A stretch of 64,000 bases of DNA from positions 62,001 through 126,000 of the forward strand of contig NZ_JABURL010000075.1 in the NCBI RefSeq assembly GCF_014762705.1, in the 5' to 3' direction. Every line of letters begins with the position of its first letter. Positions within the stretch are counted from its first letter, which is position 1. Positions 42,982 to 53,733 of the stretch are shown in pieces. This stretch comes from Cyclobacterium sp. (GTDB taxonomy: Bacteria; Bacteroidota; Bacteroidia; Cytophagales; Cyclobacteriaceae). The position numbers were made by a program, and so were the translations under genes. Under the pieces are notes generated by a model. It saw only the letters and a list, made by a program, of their open reading frames with translations, was not told where the DNA came from and did no database searches.

Positions 42982-45432
42982 CTAGTCCCAAACAAATTCC
43001 CCCAGCTCCAAACTCCAGTCGTTGCCAAAGAACCCGGCTCCTGCAACGGCCTCGTATTCCTTTTCAAATACTTCAGCCCCTATCACCGTCAGGTCTGGAA
43101 AAGCAGTGCCGGCCAAAAAATACTGGTTGCCAAGGGCTGCCTTAAATCCCCTGAGCCCTGTACCGGCCACCACGCCCACTGAGGCTATAGCACTATCCGG
43201 GCGGGGCCGAATGAAAAGGCAGGCCCATCCATCACCTCTCCAGATCCGCTCTCCAGCCGTCATTTGACCATTCATAACCTGTACCGGACTATCGCCTAGC
43301 AAGGCATCCCAGGCGCTGTTTGTATCTGCATTGCCATAAAGAATCACGTTCCTGTCCTGGTACTTTTCCGGTGAAAATTGCTGGTCAGAGATCATTTCTA
43401 TGGAACCGTTTCCGCGGTAGCCAAAAGTTTCTGCATCGTAGCGGGCTTTGTGAAAATTCCAGCCGTCTTCTTCTTTGTTGCCCCTGGTTCCATAAACAAA
43501 AACCACCTGATTTCGGAAAGCATCCTTAAAATTTCCGTTTCGATGAGGACCTTTTTCATTTTTACCGGGTAAAGAACCAATGGCCCAATTGCGGTCTTCG
43601 TTGCGTACCAGAACAATATCATTGACGGGTTGTTCTACAATCAATTGGGTTTCGTCTATTTGAAGGGAAAAGGGAAAGGAGACAGCTGCCATTTTCAGAT
43701 CCAATTGCAGGACTTTTACATTTTCTGTCGTCCCTGATAGGGATGAAGCCTCCTCTGCGATTTGCAGCTTTACATGACTGGGCTGGAAGGGACGGATTTG
43801 CTGGTAAATGGTAAGCCAGTTTGAACTGGAAGAAACACCCGGACTGGCAGTAGAAAATTCCAGCTGCCGTATTTCGGCTGCTTTGGGGCGTTCATGATTT
43901 TTCAAAAAATCAAACAACGGTGGCCAGTCAGCAGAAATATTTCCAAACCAATGTCCTCCTCCCGGGTATTCGTGATAGGCAAAATCCGGGTGAAAATCAG
44001 CCAGCAACTTTTTCATTTGCCGGGCATGTGTCACAGGTACTACCTGATCGGCATCCCCATGGTGGATGTAAACGCCAAAATGCAAATAATTTCGCTGCAA
44101 CAATAAGATGCGCTGAGGATTGCTGGCCCGTTGGAACATCCGTTCCATTTCCGTACTCACTTTTCTGGAATGCTCAATCCAATCATGGAGCTCCGCATAA
44201 CCGGCGCAAGGACCTATGGCTGCCCAATGATCCGGATAGGTTGCCCCCAGGTACCAACTGGCATGGCCGCCCATGGAATGGCCTGTCAGGTAGATTTTTT
44301 GTGGATCCGGCTGAAAAAGTGCTTTCCCTATTTCCAATACTTCCAGGGCATCCAATCGGCCCCAGTCTTCCCAGGCAAAGCCAAAAGGTCCGCGGTTGGT
44401 TGGTGCAATCAGGTGACCCCAATCCTTTGGGGCATAGACCGCTGCCTGGCCCCTGGCTTCTACTCCCGCTCCATGGGTAGAAAAGAAAAGTGCCGGTGCC
44501 TTGCCTTCCTGCACCTTTCCGGGGCTCACCGAATAATACTGCACGCTTCCGTCCATGCTGCTGATGAAAGTACGGTCATGTTGGCTGTTGAAGGATTGGT
44601 TGTTCAGTGTAAGGCTGAGGGAGCTGATCACTTTCCCGGATTGGGCAAGGAGATTGACCTGCAGGTCTACCTCTTTCTGGGTTTGCCCCTGCAACTCACT
44701 GATCCGGAAAGGCAGCAATTTGGAAGTCAATTTTTCCAAATCCGGCACCTGGCTGATCATTTTTTCCGAACCATTGACGATACTTTCAATCTGATAGCCC
44801 CGGGCAGGTTTGCCTGTGGCATTGGTCAGCTTGATGCCGGCCCATTTGAATCCCTTTTCTTCGATCACCAAATCGGGAAGGGTCAGCTGATCAGCAGATA
44901 GCATCAGGTCCGACTCAGGGGTGTAAAGGGAAGCTTTAATCTCCGGATTTCTTCCTCCTGTCAGGTAAAATGTATTCAAACCCTTTTTGATCATTACCGG
45001 ATGTTTGGTAATACCAAATCCAAAATGATCCCCTTCCCTTGGAGCGCCATTGATGTACGCCTTTCCATGTCCCGAGGCATCAAAGATCAGTATCTGGTCG
45101 GAGGGGCTTTCGTATTCCAGGTAAAGGCCTCCGGCAGCAAGGTATTCGTGTTTAAACCGGCCATTTTCATCTGCTGTTATTGGCTCCCAGCTTCCTTCCG
45201 GATGTTGCTTGTCCGCTGCAGGGATCGATTCACCTGCCAGCAAGCGGGCCACCACAGGGTCAGCAGGAAATTCGCTGCGGGCATACCGGGGATATTTAAC
45301 GGGGACACCATAAGTGGTTACCCACCCTGTTTTGAAGATAATTTGATCGGAAGTGCTTTGTGCCCAGGTGCTGAAAAATAATCCGGATAACAAAATCAGA
45401 GCCGGAAAAAAGGCTGCTACTTGCTTGTGCAT
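42982..45432 (-). CDS. Large secreted alpha/beta hydrolase (prolyl oligopeptidase/esterase type)
   Basis: 816 residues with a signal peptide (MHKQVAAFFPALILLSGLFFSTWAQ). The N-terminal 290 residues look like beta-sandwich domains. The hydrolase domain, about 300-510, has the nucleophile elbow LTGHSMGGHASWYLG, the acid region HHGDADQVVPVTHA and the catalytic-His region PGGGHWFGN. The C-terminal 300 residues are again beta-rich with no match I recall. Peptidase or carbohydrate esterase activity are both possible. It is a single gene, convergent with pafA, and the 400-base gap in front of it should carry its promoter. Confidence 0.82.
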   Translation of the reverse strand: MHKQVAAFFPALILLSGLFFSTWAQSTSDQIIFKTGWVTTYGVPVKYPRYARSEFPADPVVARLLAGESIPAADKQHPEGSWEPITADENGRFKHEYLAAGGLYLEYESPSDQILIFDASGHGKAYINGAPREGDHFGFGITKHPVMIKKGLNTFYLTGGRNPEIKASLYTPESDLMLSADQLTLPDLVIEEKGFKWAGIKLTNATGKPARGYQIESIVNGSEKMISQVPDLEKLTSKLLPFRISELQGQTQKEVDLQVNLLAQSGKVISSLSLTLNNQSFNSQHDRTFISSMDGSVQYYSVSPGKVQEGKAPALFFSTHGAGVEARGQAAVYAPKDWGHLIAPTNRGPFGFAWEDWGRLDALEVLEIGKALFQPDPQKIYLTGHSMGGHASWYLGATYPDHWAAIGPCAGYAELHDWIEHSRKVSTEMERMFQRASNPQRILLLQRNYLHFGVYIHHGDADQVVPVTHARQMKKLLADFHPDFAYHEYPGGGHWFGNISADWPPLFDFLKNHERPKAAEIRQLEFSTASPGVSSSSNWLTIYQQIRPFQPSHVKLQIAEEASSLSGTTENVKVLQLDLKMAAVSFPFSLQIDETQLIVEQPVNDIVLVRNEDRNWAIGSLPGKNEKGPHRNGNFKDAFRNQVVFVYGTRGNKEEDGWNFHKARYDAETFGYRGNGSIEMISDQQFSPEKYQDRNVILYGNADTNSAWDALLGDSPVQVMNGQMTAGERIWRGDGWACLFIRPRPDSAIASVGVVAGTGLRGFKAALGNQYFLAGTAFPDLTVIGAEVFEKEYEAVAGAGFFGNDWSLELGEFVWD

Positions 45433-45832
45433 ATTTATTGGTTAGTGGTTGAAGTGGAGCGGGTAAATGGTATTTGTTTCCTCATTTGCCTGCAATTAAT
45501 CTTATTAGCTCAAAGAAAAAGGTTTTTCCCACTTTATCGGGGTTGATTGAAATAAAAAAGTTTAATTAATTGTTTAAAGGTTTTCAAAGCGAAACCTTTC
45601 AATCATTACCGGTATTTCAATTTCTTTTTGCATTTTACTACATACCTGTCTTTTGTAAATACCAATTGCTTATTGTATCTGGTATTTGGTGGGATGTAGG
45701 GTCCATTTTTACTTAACCTTACCTATTGGCAGAAAAAGATATTTTTTTCCGATATGGAATTCCAATCACATATTTTCATTTTAGACAATTCCTCAAGATA
45801 CCTAAGGCAAAGGTGGGAATTAATTAAAATAC
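45433..45832. other. 400-base intergenic region with an inverted repeat
   Basis: No ORF or RNA gene is supported here. The only structure I see is an inverted repeat AAAGGTTT (45576-45583) and AAACCTTT (45592-45599) with an 8-base spacer, about 145 bases upstream of the alpha/beta hydrolase start. The stretch should contain that gene's promoter, but I could not pick a convincing -33/-7 pair. A/T content is high throughout. Confidence 0.4.
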
Positions 45833-46420
45833 CTATTCCTTCGGAGGATTGATCATGATATGGGCGCGGTGGGTGCCGGGATCCATAATCCAGGGCATGC
45901 CCGGGGCTTCCGGCTTGAGTGCCAGACCGGTACTTTCCTGGGTGGCCCAGGGGATATACACCACATAACGCAGGTAGGTGTTTTTGACCTCTCCTTGCAT
46001 GGCATCATAATCTTCCGCCGCTGCAGTCAGGGCGTACAGGGTAGCGCCTTCTTTGGGCATTTTGAGCGTGCCTGCCTTCGCCTCATTCTCCCGGGTGTCA
46101 AATATTTCCTTGAAATTTTTGCCCTCCTTTTTCAGTTCCCGGCCCCGTTCCATAAAGGGCTCCAGTTCCTTGTGGTAGCAAGCCACGTTAAAACCCTCCG
46201 CCTTGGGATCATCGGCAATGCAGACCAGCTCATTGCTGCCTTCCCGCAGTACGGTCCAGTTGCCCCCCGCATCATAACCGTATACCATGGCTCCATCTCT
46301 CAAATCCTCGGGAGCGGCCAGAACGGCAGTTTTTATTTGCATGGCTGTGGAAGGGATTTGCTGAGCTTCGGCATGAAAAAAAAGCATCAGGGCAAAAAGA
46401 GGTAAACAAAGGTTTTTCAT
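45833..46420 (-). CDS. Secreted protein of unknown function
   Basis: 195 residues from the ATG at 46420, which gives a clean signal peptide (MKNLCLPLFALMLFFHAEAQ); the frame continues upstream but without support. The mature part is soluble, with SELVCIADDPKAEGFNVACYHKELEPFM in the middle and a proline-rich end, WIMDPGTHRAHIMINPPKE. Two cysteines could pair. I recognise no named family, though similar secreted proteins occur in other Bacteroidota. It lies 179 bases after the M28 peptidase gene and is probably transcribed on its own. Confidence 0.7.
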   Translation of the reverse strand: MKNLCLPLFALMLFFHAEAQQIPSTAMQIKTAVLAAPEDLRDGAMVYGYDAGGNWTVLREGSNELVCIADDPKAEGFNVACYHKELEPFMERGRELKKEGKNFKEIFDTRENEAKAGTLKMPKEGATLYALTAAAEDYDAMQGEVKNTYLRYVVYIPWATQESTGLALKPEAPGMPWIMDPGTHRAHIMINPPKE

Positions 46421-46544
46421 GGTCAAGTAGCGTTTGTTTATTGGTTGTCTATAAGTCTTTAATATAAGGGCAATTTTTATAAAAATGAAGAAAAAGTAAA
46501 AAAGATCGGACTGCCATATGGCTTTCCGGACAAAAATAGGGAAT

Positions 46545-46574
46545 AAAAAAAGCCACCGGATGTAATCCGGCGGC
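46545..46574 (-). terminator. Terminator after the M28 peptidase gene
   Basis: Arms 46552-46561 and 46565-46574 (10 bases, one mismatch), loop GTA, followed on the minus strand by a run of T (46545-46551). Confidence 0.8.
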
Positions 46575-46599
46575 AATTGAATTTTTTCCCTGAAAGGCT

Positions 46600-48099
46600 T
46601 TACCTGTCCAAACGGGTGTTGGTACCATCCACGGGAGTCCTGTGCTCCCGGTTGGCCAGGTCCCAGGCAGTATGGAAGATCAACCTCGCCCGCTTCTCCA
46701 TCAGCTCAAACTCGATTTTGTCTACCGTATCCGTTGGCTGGTGGTAATCGTCATGGACGCCGTTGAAAAAGAAGATCACCGGGATATTGTGCTTGGCGAA
46801 ATTGTAATGGTCGGAGCGGTAATAAAACCGGTTTGGATCATCTTCCGCATCATAGCGGTAATCCAGGATCAGGTTGGTGTAGGTGATATTATTGTATTCG
46901 TTAATGATTTTAAGCTGGGAAGAAAGCATTTCAGAGCCAATCACATAGACGTAATCCTGATTTTCGGCATCCTGGTATTCATAATCAATGCGTCCGACCA
47001 TATCTATATTCAGGTTGTTCACTGTATTTTCCAGGGGAAACACCGGGTTGTCGGCATAATATTCCGAACCCAACAGTCCTTTTTCCTCTCCGGTCACATT
47101 CAGGAATAAAATGCTTCGCCTGGGTTTGTTGGCTTCTTTGGCGGCATTGGCAAAAGCTTCAGCTATTTCCATCACTGACACTGTTCCTGAACCATCATCA
47201 TCCGCACCATTATTGATTTCTCCCTTGCTATTGATGCCTACATGGTCATAATGGGAAGAGATGACAAGCACTTCTTCTTTTTTATCCGTTCCTTCCAGGT
47301 ATGCCAGCACATTTTCCGTACCTACAATTTGCTTGTCTTTTTGTACCCGATACCTGACCTTGCGGGAGGCAATGGATTCCGGGTTGTTTTTTGCGGCCTC
47401 CTTCAATTCTTCTACCGGGGTTTCGAACAACTGGCCCATTTGCTCGGAGCTGACCATAAATACCGGTTTGTGCTCGGTAGGGCGATCAAATCCCAAACGG
47501 CCCCTGCCAGAAAGATTTTTGTAACGGTTGGCCATCCGGTCAAAATTGGCCTGGCCTTCCATGGTCACAATAATTACTCCCTTAGCTCCGGCATCCATCA
47601 CCTTTTTGACGGCATCTGCAGAACGTGCACCAATGGCCCAAAGGCCTACCAGCTTTCCTTCCACAGCTACTTTTTCCAGGTTTTCTTCAGAGGCCAGGCC
47701 CAAAAACACCAAATCGGTTCGGGTTCTTTTTTTCATATCCCCGTCACCGATAAACACAAAATCCTCGTTCAACATCAGGTCCCTTTTCCCTACTCTTAAT
47801 TCCACATTCTCCCAACGCACACTGGAGAGTTCAAAGGGTTGCAGGAAACTTCCGGACACCGGGCCGGTAAGGCCCTTTTCCCGGTAAAAATCCACCAGGT
47901 ATTCGGCCGCCAATTTTTGCCCCTTCTCTCCGGTATCCCTTCCCTCCAGCTCATCAGAAGCCAGGTAAGTCAGGTGTTTTTCCAAATCCCCTGCCTGTAT
48001 GGTAGCGGCATATTTTAAAGAAAGGTCTTCCTGTCCCAAAAGGGAAAAAGAAAGCCCGGTAAACAGCAATATTGCTGCAATCATCGGTCTATTTTTCAT
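46600..48099 (-). CDS. Secreted M28 metallopeptidase
   Basis: 499 residues with a signal peptide (MKNRPMIAAILLFTGLSFSLLGQ). A PA-like insert lies at about 110-220. The M28 zinc ligands are in SSHYDHVG, NGADDDGSGT, NVTGEEKGLLGSEYY, NLNIDMVGR and the late DDYHQPTDT. It is probably a periplasmic or secreted aminopeptidase degrading peptides, as other family M28 enzymes do. It is transcribed divergently from gcvP and ends in its own terminator. Confidence 0.92.
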   Translation of the reverse strand: MKNRPMIAAILLFTGLSFSLLGQEDLSLKYAATIQAGDLEKHLTYLASDELEGRDTGEKGQKLAAEYLVDFYREKGLTGPVSGSFLQPFELSSVRWENVELRVGKRDLMLNEDFVFIGDGDMKKRTRTDLVFLGLASEENLEKVAVEGKLVGLWAIGARSADAVKKVMDAGAKGVIIVTMEGQANFDRMANRYKNLSGRGRLGFDRPTEHKPVFMVSSEQMGQLFETPVEELKEAAKNNPESIASRKVRYRVQKDKQIVGTENVLAYLEGTDKKEEVLVISSHYDHVGINSKGEINNGADDDGSGTVSVMEIAEAFANAAKEANKPRRSILFLNVTGEEKGLLGSEYYADNPVFPLENTVNNLNIDMVGRIDYEYQDAENQDYVYVIGSEMLSSQLKIINEYNNITYTNLILDYRYDAEDDPNRFYYRSDHYNFAKHNIPVIFFFNGVHDDYHQPTDTVDKIEFELMEKRARLIFHTAWDLANREHRTPVDGTNTRLDR

Positions 48100-48212
48100 T
48101 ATGACTGTTTAAACGATTATAAATATGGTAAACTGTAAACCTATTCCTTGCCCAAACGGTTTATAAGAAGATATTTAAGGTTAAAATTAACACCTAAATT
48201 AGCTAATATTTC

Positions 48213-48220
48213 TACCTTTG
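48213..48220 (+). promoter_or_regulatory. -7 box candidate for gcvP
   Basis: TACCTTTG matches TAnnTTTG, 55 bases before the gcvP ATG at 48276. No convincing TTTG -33 box is present. I looked for a glycine riboswitch in this leader and saw none. Confidence 0.4.
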
Positions 48221-48275
48221 CGGTTCGATTCAGGATAATTTGGTTCGGCCAAAAATAATCATATTTTATCTTTAT

Positions 48276-51176
48276 ATGAAAATCAACCTCGCTTCTTCGG
48301 AAAAATTTAAAAACAGGCACATTGCTCCCTCGGATAATGATATCAAATCCATGCTGGAAACCATAGGTGTTTCTTCATTGGACTCTTTAATCGACGAAAG
48401 CATCCCTCAGAGCATCCGCCTGAAAAAACCACTTCAACTGCCAAAAGCCCTTTCAGAAACGGCTTTCCTTAAAAAATTTAAAAAAACAGCAGGAAAAAAC
48501 ACCCTTTACAAATCGTATATCGGACTGGGCTATTATGACACCCTTGTCCCTGGTGTGATTCAGCGCAATATCCTGGAAAACCCCGGTTGGTACACCGCCT
48601 ACACCCCTTATCAGGCTGAAATAGCTCAGGGCAGGCTGGAGGCCCTGATCAATTTTCAAACCATGGTCAGCGAATTGACAGGTATGGAGCTGGCCAATGC
48701 TTCCCTGCTGGATGAAGGTACAGCCGCAGGTGAAGCCATGACCATGTTGCATGCCAGCAAGCCAAGGTCAAAAAAACAGGCCAACCGTTTTTTTGTGGAT
48801 GAAAAAGTTTTTGGCCAAACCAGAGAAATCCTTAAAACCCGGGCCATTCCCGTGGGCATAGAATTGGTTTTTGGCTCCCTGAAGGACCTGGATCTAACGG
48901 ATCCGGAACTCTTTGGCCTGCTCCTGCAATATCCCAATGCAGATGGGGAAGTCATTGATTACAGCAAACTGGTGGAAGCCGCCAATGAAAACAGTGTTTT
49001 TACCGCTTTCAGCACCGACTTGTTGAGTCTTACTTTGCTGAAGCCGCCGGGAGAGATGGGTGCTGATGTGGTGATCGGCAGTAGTCAGCGTTTTGGCGTA
49101 CCTATGGGTTTTGGTGGCCCTCATGCAGCTTTTTTCGCTACAAAGGAATCATTCAAAAGGCAAATCCCTGGCAGGATTATCGGCGTTTCTGTCGACAAAT
49201 CAGGCAAAAATGCCTACCGCATGGCCCTGCAGACCCGCGAACAACATATCAAAAGAGAAAAGGCCACTTCCAATATTTGCACCGCTCAGGTACTTTTGGC
49301 GGTGATGGCCGGCATGTATGCCGTTTATCATGGCCCCAAGGGGCTGAAAGCCATTGCCTCCCGCACCCATGGTCTGGCTGTCATGACCGCAGACTGGTTG
49401 TCCCGGCTGGGTTACGAACAGGTTAACGAAACCTTCTTCGATACCATCCGCATCAAGGTAGATGAGGTACAAAAAGAGAAAATACGGGCGTTTGCATTGT
49501 CAAAAAAGTTAAATTTCCGATACGAAAAAGACTACATTCTCCTCAGCTTTGATCAGGTAAAAAACAGGGCTGACGTAGTGGAGATCTATGAGGTTTTTGC
49601 CAAATCTACCAATCGTCTTCAGGTAGAAATTCCTGATGTACCTGATCAGATAGATGCCATCATCCCTGAGACCCTGCAACGTGCCTCTTCCTTTTTAGAG
49701 CATGAGGTGTTTCAGCGGTATCATTCGGAACACGAAATGTTGCGTTACCTCAAAAGGCTGGAAAATAAAGACCTTTCCCTGGTGCATTCCATGATCTCCC
49801 TGGGTTCCTGTACCATGAAACTCAATGCAACTGCAGAAATGATCCCTGTTACCTGGCCGGAAATCGGTCAGTTGCACCCCTTTGTACCCCAGGACCAGGC
49901 GGCCGGATATTATGAGATGTTTCAGGAATTGAGAAACTGGCTCAGTGAAATCACTGGTTTTGCCGATACCTCCCTGCAGCCCAATTCCGGTGCCCAAGGG
50001 GAGTACGCTGGCCTGATGGTGATCCGGGCCTACCACCAAAGCAGGGGAGAGGATTTCAGGAATATTGTATTGATTCCTTCTTCTGCTCATGGCACCAATC
50101 CGGCTTCTGCCGTGATGGCCGGCATGAAGGTAGTCATCATCCCCTGTGATGATAAAGGCAACATAGATGTGGCGGCATTCGAAGCCAAAGCTGCCGAATA
50201 CAAAGAGCAGCTTGCCGCATTGATGGTAACGTATCCATCCACACACGGGGTTTTTGAGGAATCCATCCAGGAAATATGTGGTATTGTTCACGAATATGGT
50301 GGTCAGGTTTACATGGACGGGGCCAATATGAATGCACAAGTAGGATTGACCAGTCCCGGAATGATCGGAGCCGATGTTTGTCACCTGAACCTGCACAAGA
50401 CTTTCTGCATACCCCACGGAGGTGGAGGACCGGGAATGGGTCCCATCTGCGTGGCCAAACACCTGGCCTCATTCCTGCCTGGCAATCCCTATATCCGCAC
50501 AGGTGGCACGGAGGCTATTAGTCCGATTTCAGCAGCTCCATTTGGAAGTGCCAGCATACTGCCCATTTCATATGCCTATATTGCCATGATGGGAGAGGAG
50601 GGACTTTCCAAGGCTACCAAAGTGGCCATATTGAATACCAATTACATCAAAAAGCGACTGGAAGCGGATTACCCCATTCTGTATACAGGAAGCAAGGGCC
50701 GGGCAGCCCATGAGATGATCCTGGATTGCAGGGGCTTTAAAGAATGTGGAGTGGAGGTAGAAGACATTGCCAAAAGGCTGATGGACTATGGCTTCCATGC
50801 TCCGACGGTATCCTTTCCGGTTGCAGGAACCCTCATGGTAGAACCCACCGAGTCCGAATCGAAAGATGAGTTGGACCGCTTCTGTGAGGCCATGATTTCC
50901 ATCCGTCAGGAAATCAGGGAAATAGAAGCAGGGAAGGCCGATAAATCGTCCAATTTGCTGAAAAACGCACCACATACCGCCGGAACCATCATTTCTGATG
51001 CCTGGAACTATCCCTATTCCAGAGAAAGGGCAGCCTACCCGCTTCCTTTTGTGAAAGAGAACAAATTCTGGCCTTCGGTAGGAAGGATAGATGCTGCGTA
51101 TGGTGACAGAAACCTGATGTGTAGCTGTATTCCTACAGAGGTGTATGAAGAAGAGGAGAAAGAAGCAGTAGAATAG
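48276..51176 (+). CDS. gcvP: Glycine dehydrogenase (decarboxylating), P protein
   Basis: PLP-dependent P protein of the glycine cleavage system: decarboxylates glycine and passes the aminomethyl group to lipoylated H protein. It has 966 residues, a fused single-chain P protein (both halves in one gene). Lys708 in [18 protein letters not shown] binds PLP. The N-terminal [17 protein letters not shown] and [13 protein letters not shown] blocks are characteristic. I start at ATG 48276; an upstream TTG at 48240 adds 12 unsupported residues. gcvT and gcvH are not in the window. It ends in a strong terminator. Confidence 0.96.
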   Translation: MKINLASSEKFKNRHIAPSDNDIKSMLETIGVSSLDSLIDESIPQSIRLKKPLQLPKALSETAFLKKFKKTAGKNTLYKSYIGLGYYDTLVPGVIQRNILENPGWYTAYTPYQAEIAQGRLEALINFQTMVSELTGMELANASLLDEGTAAGEAMTMLHASKPRSKKQANRFFVDEKVFGQTREILKTRAIPVGIELVFGSLKDLDLTDPELFGLLLQYPNADGEVIDYSKLVEAANENSVFTAFSTDLLSLTLLKPPGEMGADVVIGSSQRFGVPMGFGGPHAAFFATKESFKRQIPGRIIGVSVDKSGKNAYRMALQTREQHIKREKATSNICTAQVLLAVMAGMYAVYHGPKGLKAIASRTHGLAVMTADWLSRLGYEQVNETFFDTIRIKVDEVQKEKIRAFALSKKLNFRYEKDYILLSFDQVKNRADVVEIYEVFAKSTNRLQVEIPDVPDQIDAIIPETLQRASSFLEHEVFQRYHSEHEMLRYLKRLENKDLSLVHSMISLGSCTMKLNATAEMIPVTWPEIGQLHPFVPQDQAAGYYEMFQELRNWLSEITGFADTSLQPNSGAQGEYAGLMVIRAYHQSRGEDFRNIVLIPSSAHGTNPASAVMAGMKVVIIPCDDKGNIDVAAFEAKAAEYKEQLAALMVTYPSTHGVFEESIQEICGIVHEYGGQVYMDGANMNAQVGLTSPGMIGADVCHLNLHKTFCIPHGGGGPGMGPICVAKHLASFLPGNPYIRTGGTEAISPISAAPFGSASILPISYAYIAMMGEEGLSKATKVAILNTNYIKKRLEADYPILYTGSKGRAAHEMILDCRGFKECGVEVEDIAKRLMDYGFHAPTVSFPVAGTLMVEPTESESKDELDRFCEAMISIRQEIREIEAGKADKSSNLLKNAPHTAGTIISDAWNYPYSRERAAYPLPFVKENKFWPSVGRIDAAYGDRNLMCSCIPTEVYEEEEKEAVE

Positions 51177-51182
51177 TATAAT

Positions 51183-51220
51183 AAAAGCCCCTTCGCTTAA
51201 ACTGCCGAAGGGGCTTTTTT
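51183..51220. terminator. Bidirectional terminator between gcvP and fumC
   Basis: AAAAGCCCCTTCG at 51183-51195 pairs with 51206-51218, 10-base loop, T run following. It sits between convergent genes. Confidence 0.9.
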
Positions 51221-51236
51221 TTCATTGAACCGGTAA

Positions 51237-52637
51237 TTATTTCAGACTGCCCGTCATGTCTTCGGGCCTAACCCACTGATCAAACTGTTCGCTGGTGAGC
51301 AGGTCCAGGGCTATGGCCGCCTCCCGCAAGCTGCTGCCTTCCTTATGGGCCTTTTTAGCAATTTTAGCAGCATTTTCATATCCAATATGGGTGTTCAAGG
51401 CTGTTACCAGCATGAGACTGTTTTCCAGGTGGCGCTGAATAAAAGGCTTATTCGGCTCTATCCCCACTGCGCAATTGTCATTGAAAGAAACGCAGGCATC
51501 CCCCAACAGGCGGGCTGAGTTAAGCAGGTTATTGACCATCATGGGCTTGAAAACATTCAGCTCAAAATGACCGTTGGAGCCGCCGATAGATACCGCTGTG
51601 TCGTTTCCAATTACCTGGGCACATACCATGGTCATGGCTTCGGCCTGGGTAGGGTTGACTTTTCCTGGCATAATAGAAGAACCCGGCTCATTCTCAGGGA
51701 TCAATATTTCGCCTATGCCTGATCTGGGGCCAGAGGAAAGCATGCGGATATCATTGGCTATTTTCATCAGGCTGACGGCGAGTTGCTTCAATGCACCATG
51801 GGTTTCTACAATGGCATCGTGGGCTGCCAGGGATTCAAATTTATTGGGTGCAGTTACAAATGGATTGCCGGAAAAATGTGCGATTTTTTCTGCCACTTTT
51901 TCAGCATAACCTGCCGGCGTATTTAATCCGGTACCTACAGCCGTGCCCCCCAAAGCCAGTTCTGAGAGGTGTTCCAGCGTATTCTTTATGGCCCTCATGG
52001 CATGGTCAAGCTGGGCTACATATCCGGAAAATTCCTGCCCAAGGGTCAGTGGGGTGGCGTCCATAAAATGGGTTCGGCCGATTTTGACCACCTCCATAAA
52101 TGAATCGGATTTTGCCTTAAGGGTATCCCTGAGTTTTTGCACACCCGGAAGGGTGGTTTCCACCACCATTTTGTAGGCCGCAATGTGCATGGCGGTGGGG
52201 AAGGTATCGTTGGAGGACTGGGATTTATTTACATCATCATTGGGATGAATTTTCTTTTTTTCATCCTGAAGGCTACCCCCTAAAAGAACATGAGAGCGGT
52301 AGGCCACCACTTCGTTGACATTCATGTTGGACTGGGTCCCGGAACCGGTCTGCCAAACCACCAGCGGAAACTGGTCATCCAATTTGCCCGCTAAAATTTC
52401 ATCACAAGCCCTGGCAATAATATCGGCCTTTTCCTGGTCCATCACTCCGAGATCTGCATTCGTCAGGGCAGCTGATTTTTTCAATATGGCAAAAGCATGC
52501 ACTATTTCTATGGGCATCTGGTGTTTTACCCCTCCAATTTTAAAATTATTGACAGATCGCTGGGTTTGGGCTCCCCAGTATTTGTCGGCGGGAACCTCTA
52601 CTGGTCCCATGGTATCCTTTTCTATCCTGAAATCCAT
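51237..52637 (-). CDS. fumC: Class II fumarate hydratase
   Basis: Iron-independent fumarase of the TCA cycle. It has 466 residues. The superfamily signature [15 protein letters not shown] contains the catalytic Ser. The N-terminal [36 protein letters not shown] and the [10 protein letters not shown] block also fit FumC. It appears to be a single gene: 114 bases separate it from the next gene upstream. Confidence 0.95.
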   Translation of the reverse strand: MDFRIEKDTMGPVEVPADKYWGAQTQRSVNNFKIGGVKHQMPIEIVHAFAILKKSAALTNADLGVMDQEKADIIARACDEILAGKLDDQFPLVVWQTGSGTQSNMNVNEVVAYRSHVLLGGSLQDEKKKIHPNDDVNKSQSSNDTFPTAMHIAAYKMVVETTLPGVQKLRDTLKAKSDSFMEVVKIGRTHFMDATPLTLGQEFSGYVAQLDHAMRAIKNTLEHLSELALGGTAVGTGLNTPAGYAEKVAEKIAHFSGNPFVTAPNKFESLAAHDAIVETHGALKQLAVSLMKIANDIRMLSSGPRSGIGEILIPENEPGSSIMPGKVNPTQAEAMTMVCAQVIGNDTAVSIGGSNGHFELNVFKPMMVNNLLNSARLLGDACVSFNDNCAVGIEPNKPFIQRHLENSLMLVTALNTHIGYENAAKIAKKAHKEGSSLREAAIALDLLTSEQFDQWVRPEDMTGSLK

Positions 52638-52751
52638 TTATAGTTGATTTGATTTTTAAAACGATTGAACTGCTAAAATACGACAGACAGGGCATAATCC
52701 ATAAATCCTTATGGAATACTTCCCATTTATCTATCCGGGTTTTATCCCGAT

Positions 52752-53252
52752 TCAGGGAGCTCCCCTACCTGCTTTCAGGTCCATCATGCTATGAAAAAGC
52801 AACTGACTTTCTTTGACCTTCCTCCGAAAATGCCAAAAGGCAAATCCATAATTTGCCATCCCAGCCATGGTACTTAATGCCGCCAGCTTCCAATCCTGAA
52901 ATACTGCCAGAAACAAAACGGTAAGTACAAAGGTAATCACGCCCCAAAAACTCAGGAAAAAAACCGTGGAGGGGAAAAACGAGTAATCGAGAGATATCAG
53001 GGATCCTTTTGCCAGGGGAGATACCTCTCCTTTAATCCTTGGAAGAAAGCTGTCGGCTTTATCAATTTTTTTTGAAATTGTAAATTGATGGGTTTTCAGT
53101 TCTCCATTAAAGACGATGGATTCCTCTGGCTGGTCTATAACAGCATCCAGGAAATTTACCTTTTTGGTAACCCTGTTCAATCGTTCCATTACCTGATGTT
53201 GATCCATCACGGAAACGAATGTTTCGCTGTATGTAGGTGCCAGTCTCACCAT
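52752..53252 (-). CDS. Two-helix membrane protein, function unknown
   Basis: 166 residues. The first 90 residues are soluble with beta-strand-like patches (SIVFNGELKTHQFTISKKI, GSLISLDYSFFPS). Two membrane helices follow at about 95-113 and 120-137, then a short basic tail (FRRKVKESQ). I recognise no family. The layout resembles proteins that carry a small domain on one face of the inner membrane. The ATG at 53252 lies 27 bases after the ridA stop, so it may be cotranscribed with ridA. Confidence 0.65.
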   Translation of the reverse strand: MVRLAPTYSETFVSVMDQHQVMERLNRVTKKVNFLDAVIDQPEESIVFNGELKTHQFTISKKIDKADSFLPRIKGEVSPLAKGSLISLDYSFFPSTVFFLSFWGVITFVLTVLFLAVFQDWKLAALSTMAGMANYGFAFWHFRRKVKESQLLFHSMMDLKAGRGAP

Positions 53253-53279
53253 TTCAAAACAAAGGGGAAAGGAGAAAGT

Positions 53280-53660
53280 TCAAGCCACGGCAATGCAGGA
53301 AATTTCAACCTTCACATTTTTGGGAAGTCGGCTTACTTCCACCGTTTCCCGTGCGGGAGGATCAGTCTTGAAATACCTGCCATATGCTTCGTTAACAGTG
53401 CCAAAATCATCCATATTTTTTACGAAGATACTGCATTTGACCACATGGGCAAAGGTCAGGCCCGCAGCTCTCAATATGGCTTCCAGATTTTTCATCACCG
53501 CATGGGTTTCTTCGGTAATGTTTTCGTTGATCAAGTCCCCGGTAGCCGCATCCAATGCAATCTGTCCGGAAACATAGAGAACGCCATTTATCTTTACCGC
53601 CTGGCTGTAAGGGCCAATAGGCTCCGGTGCTTCTGAAGAATGTATGATTTCTTTACCCAT
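53280..53660 (-). CDS. ridA: RidA-family enamine/imine deaminase
   Basis: Hydrolyses reactive enamine/imine intermediates released by PLP enzymes such as threonine dehydratase. It has 126 residues. IGPYSQAVKINGVLYVSGQI, the conserved catalytic Arg in PPARETVEVSRLP, and the C-terminal VEISCIAVA (carrying the conserved Glu) identify RidA. A threonine/serine dehydratase that would need it is encoded at 7.9 kb in this window, though unlinked. Confidence 0.93.
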   Translation of the reverse strand: MGKEIIHSSEAPEPIGPYSQAVKINGVLYVSGQIALDAATGDLINENITEETHAVMKNLEAILRAAGLTFAHVVKCSIFVKNMDDFGTVNEAYGRYFKTDPPARETVEVSRLPKNVKVEISCIAVA

Positions 53661-53733
53661 GGTATTTACACATTAGAATGAACCACAAAGTAAAACTTTA
53701 TCTCCGGATTTATCAATTTACCCGAAAAAGTTC

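Noticed and set aside
44131-44901. 256-codon open frame antisense to the 816-residue hydrolase gene
   Set aside because: Shadow frame: histidine/cysteine-rich nonsense-like composition and no motif; the minus-strand gene has signal peptide and catalytic motifs.
48100-48275. Glycine riboswitch in front of gcvP
   Set aside because: Looked for the conserved glycine-aptamer core and a tandem aptamer length; the 176-base leader shows neither.
49695-50462. 255-codon open frame antisense to gcvP
   Set aside because: Lies wholly inside a strongly recognised gene; arises from codon bias on the opposite strand.
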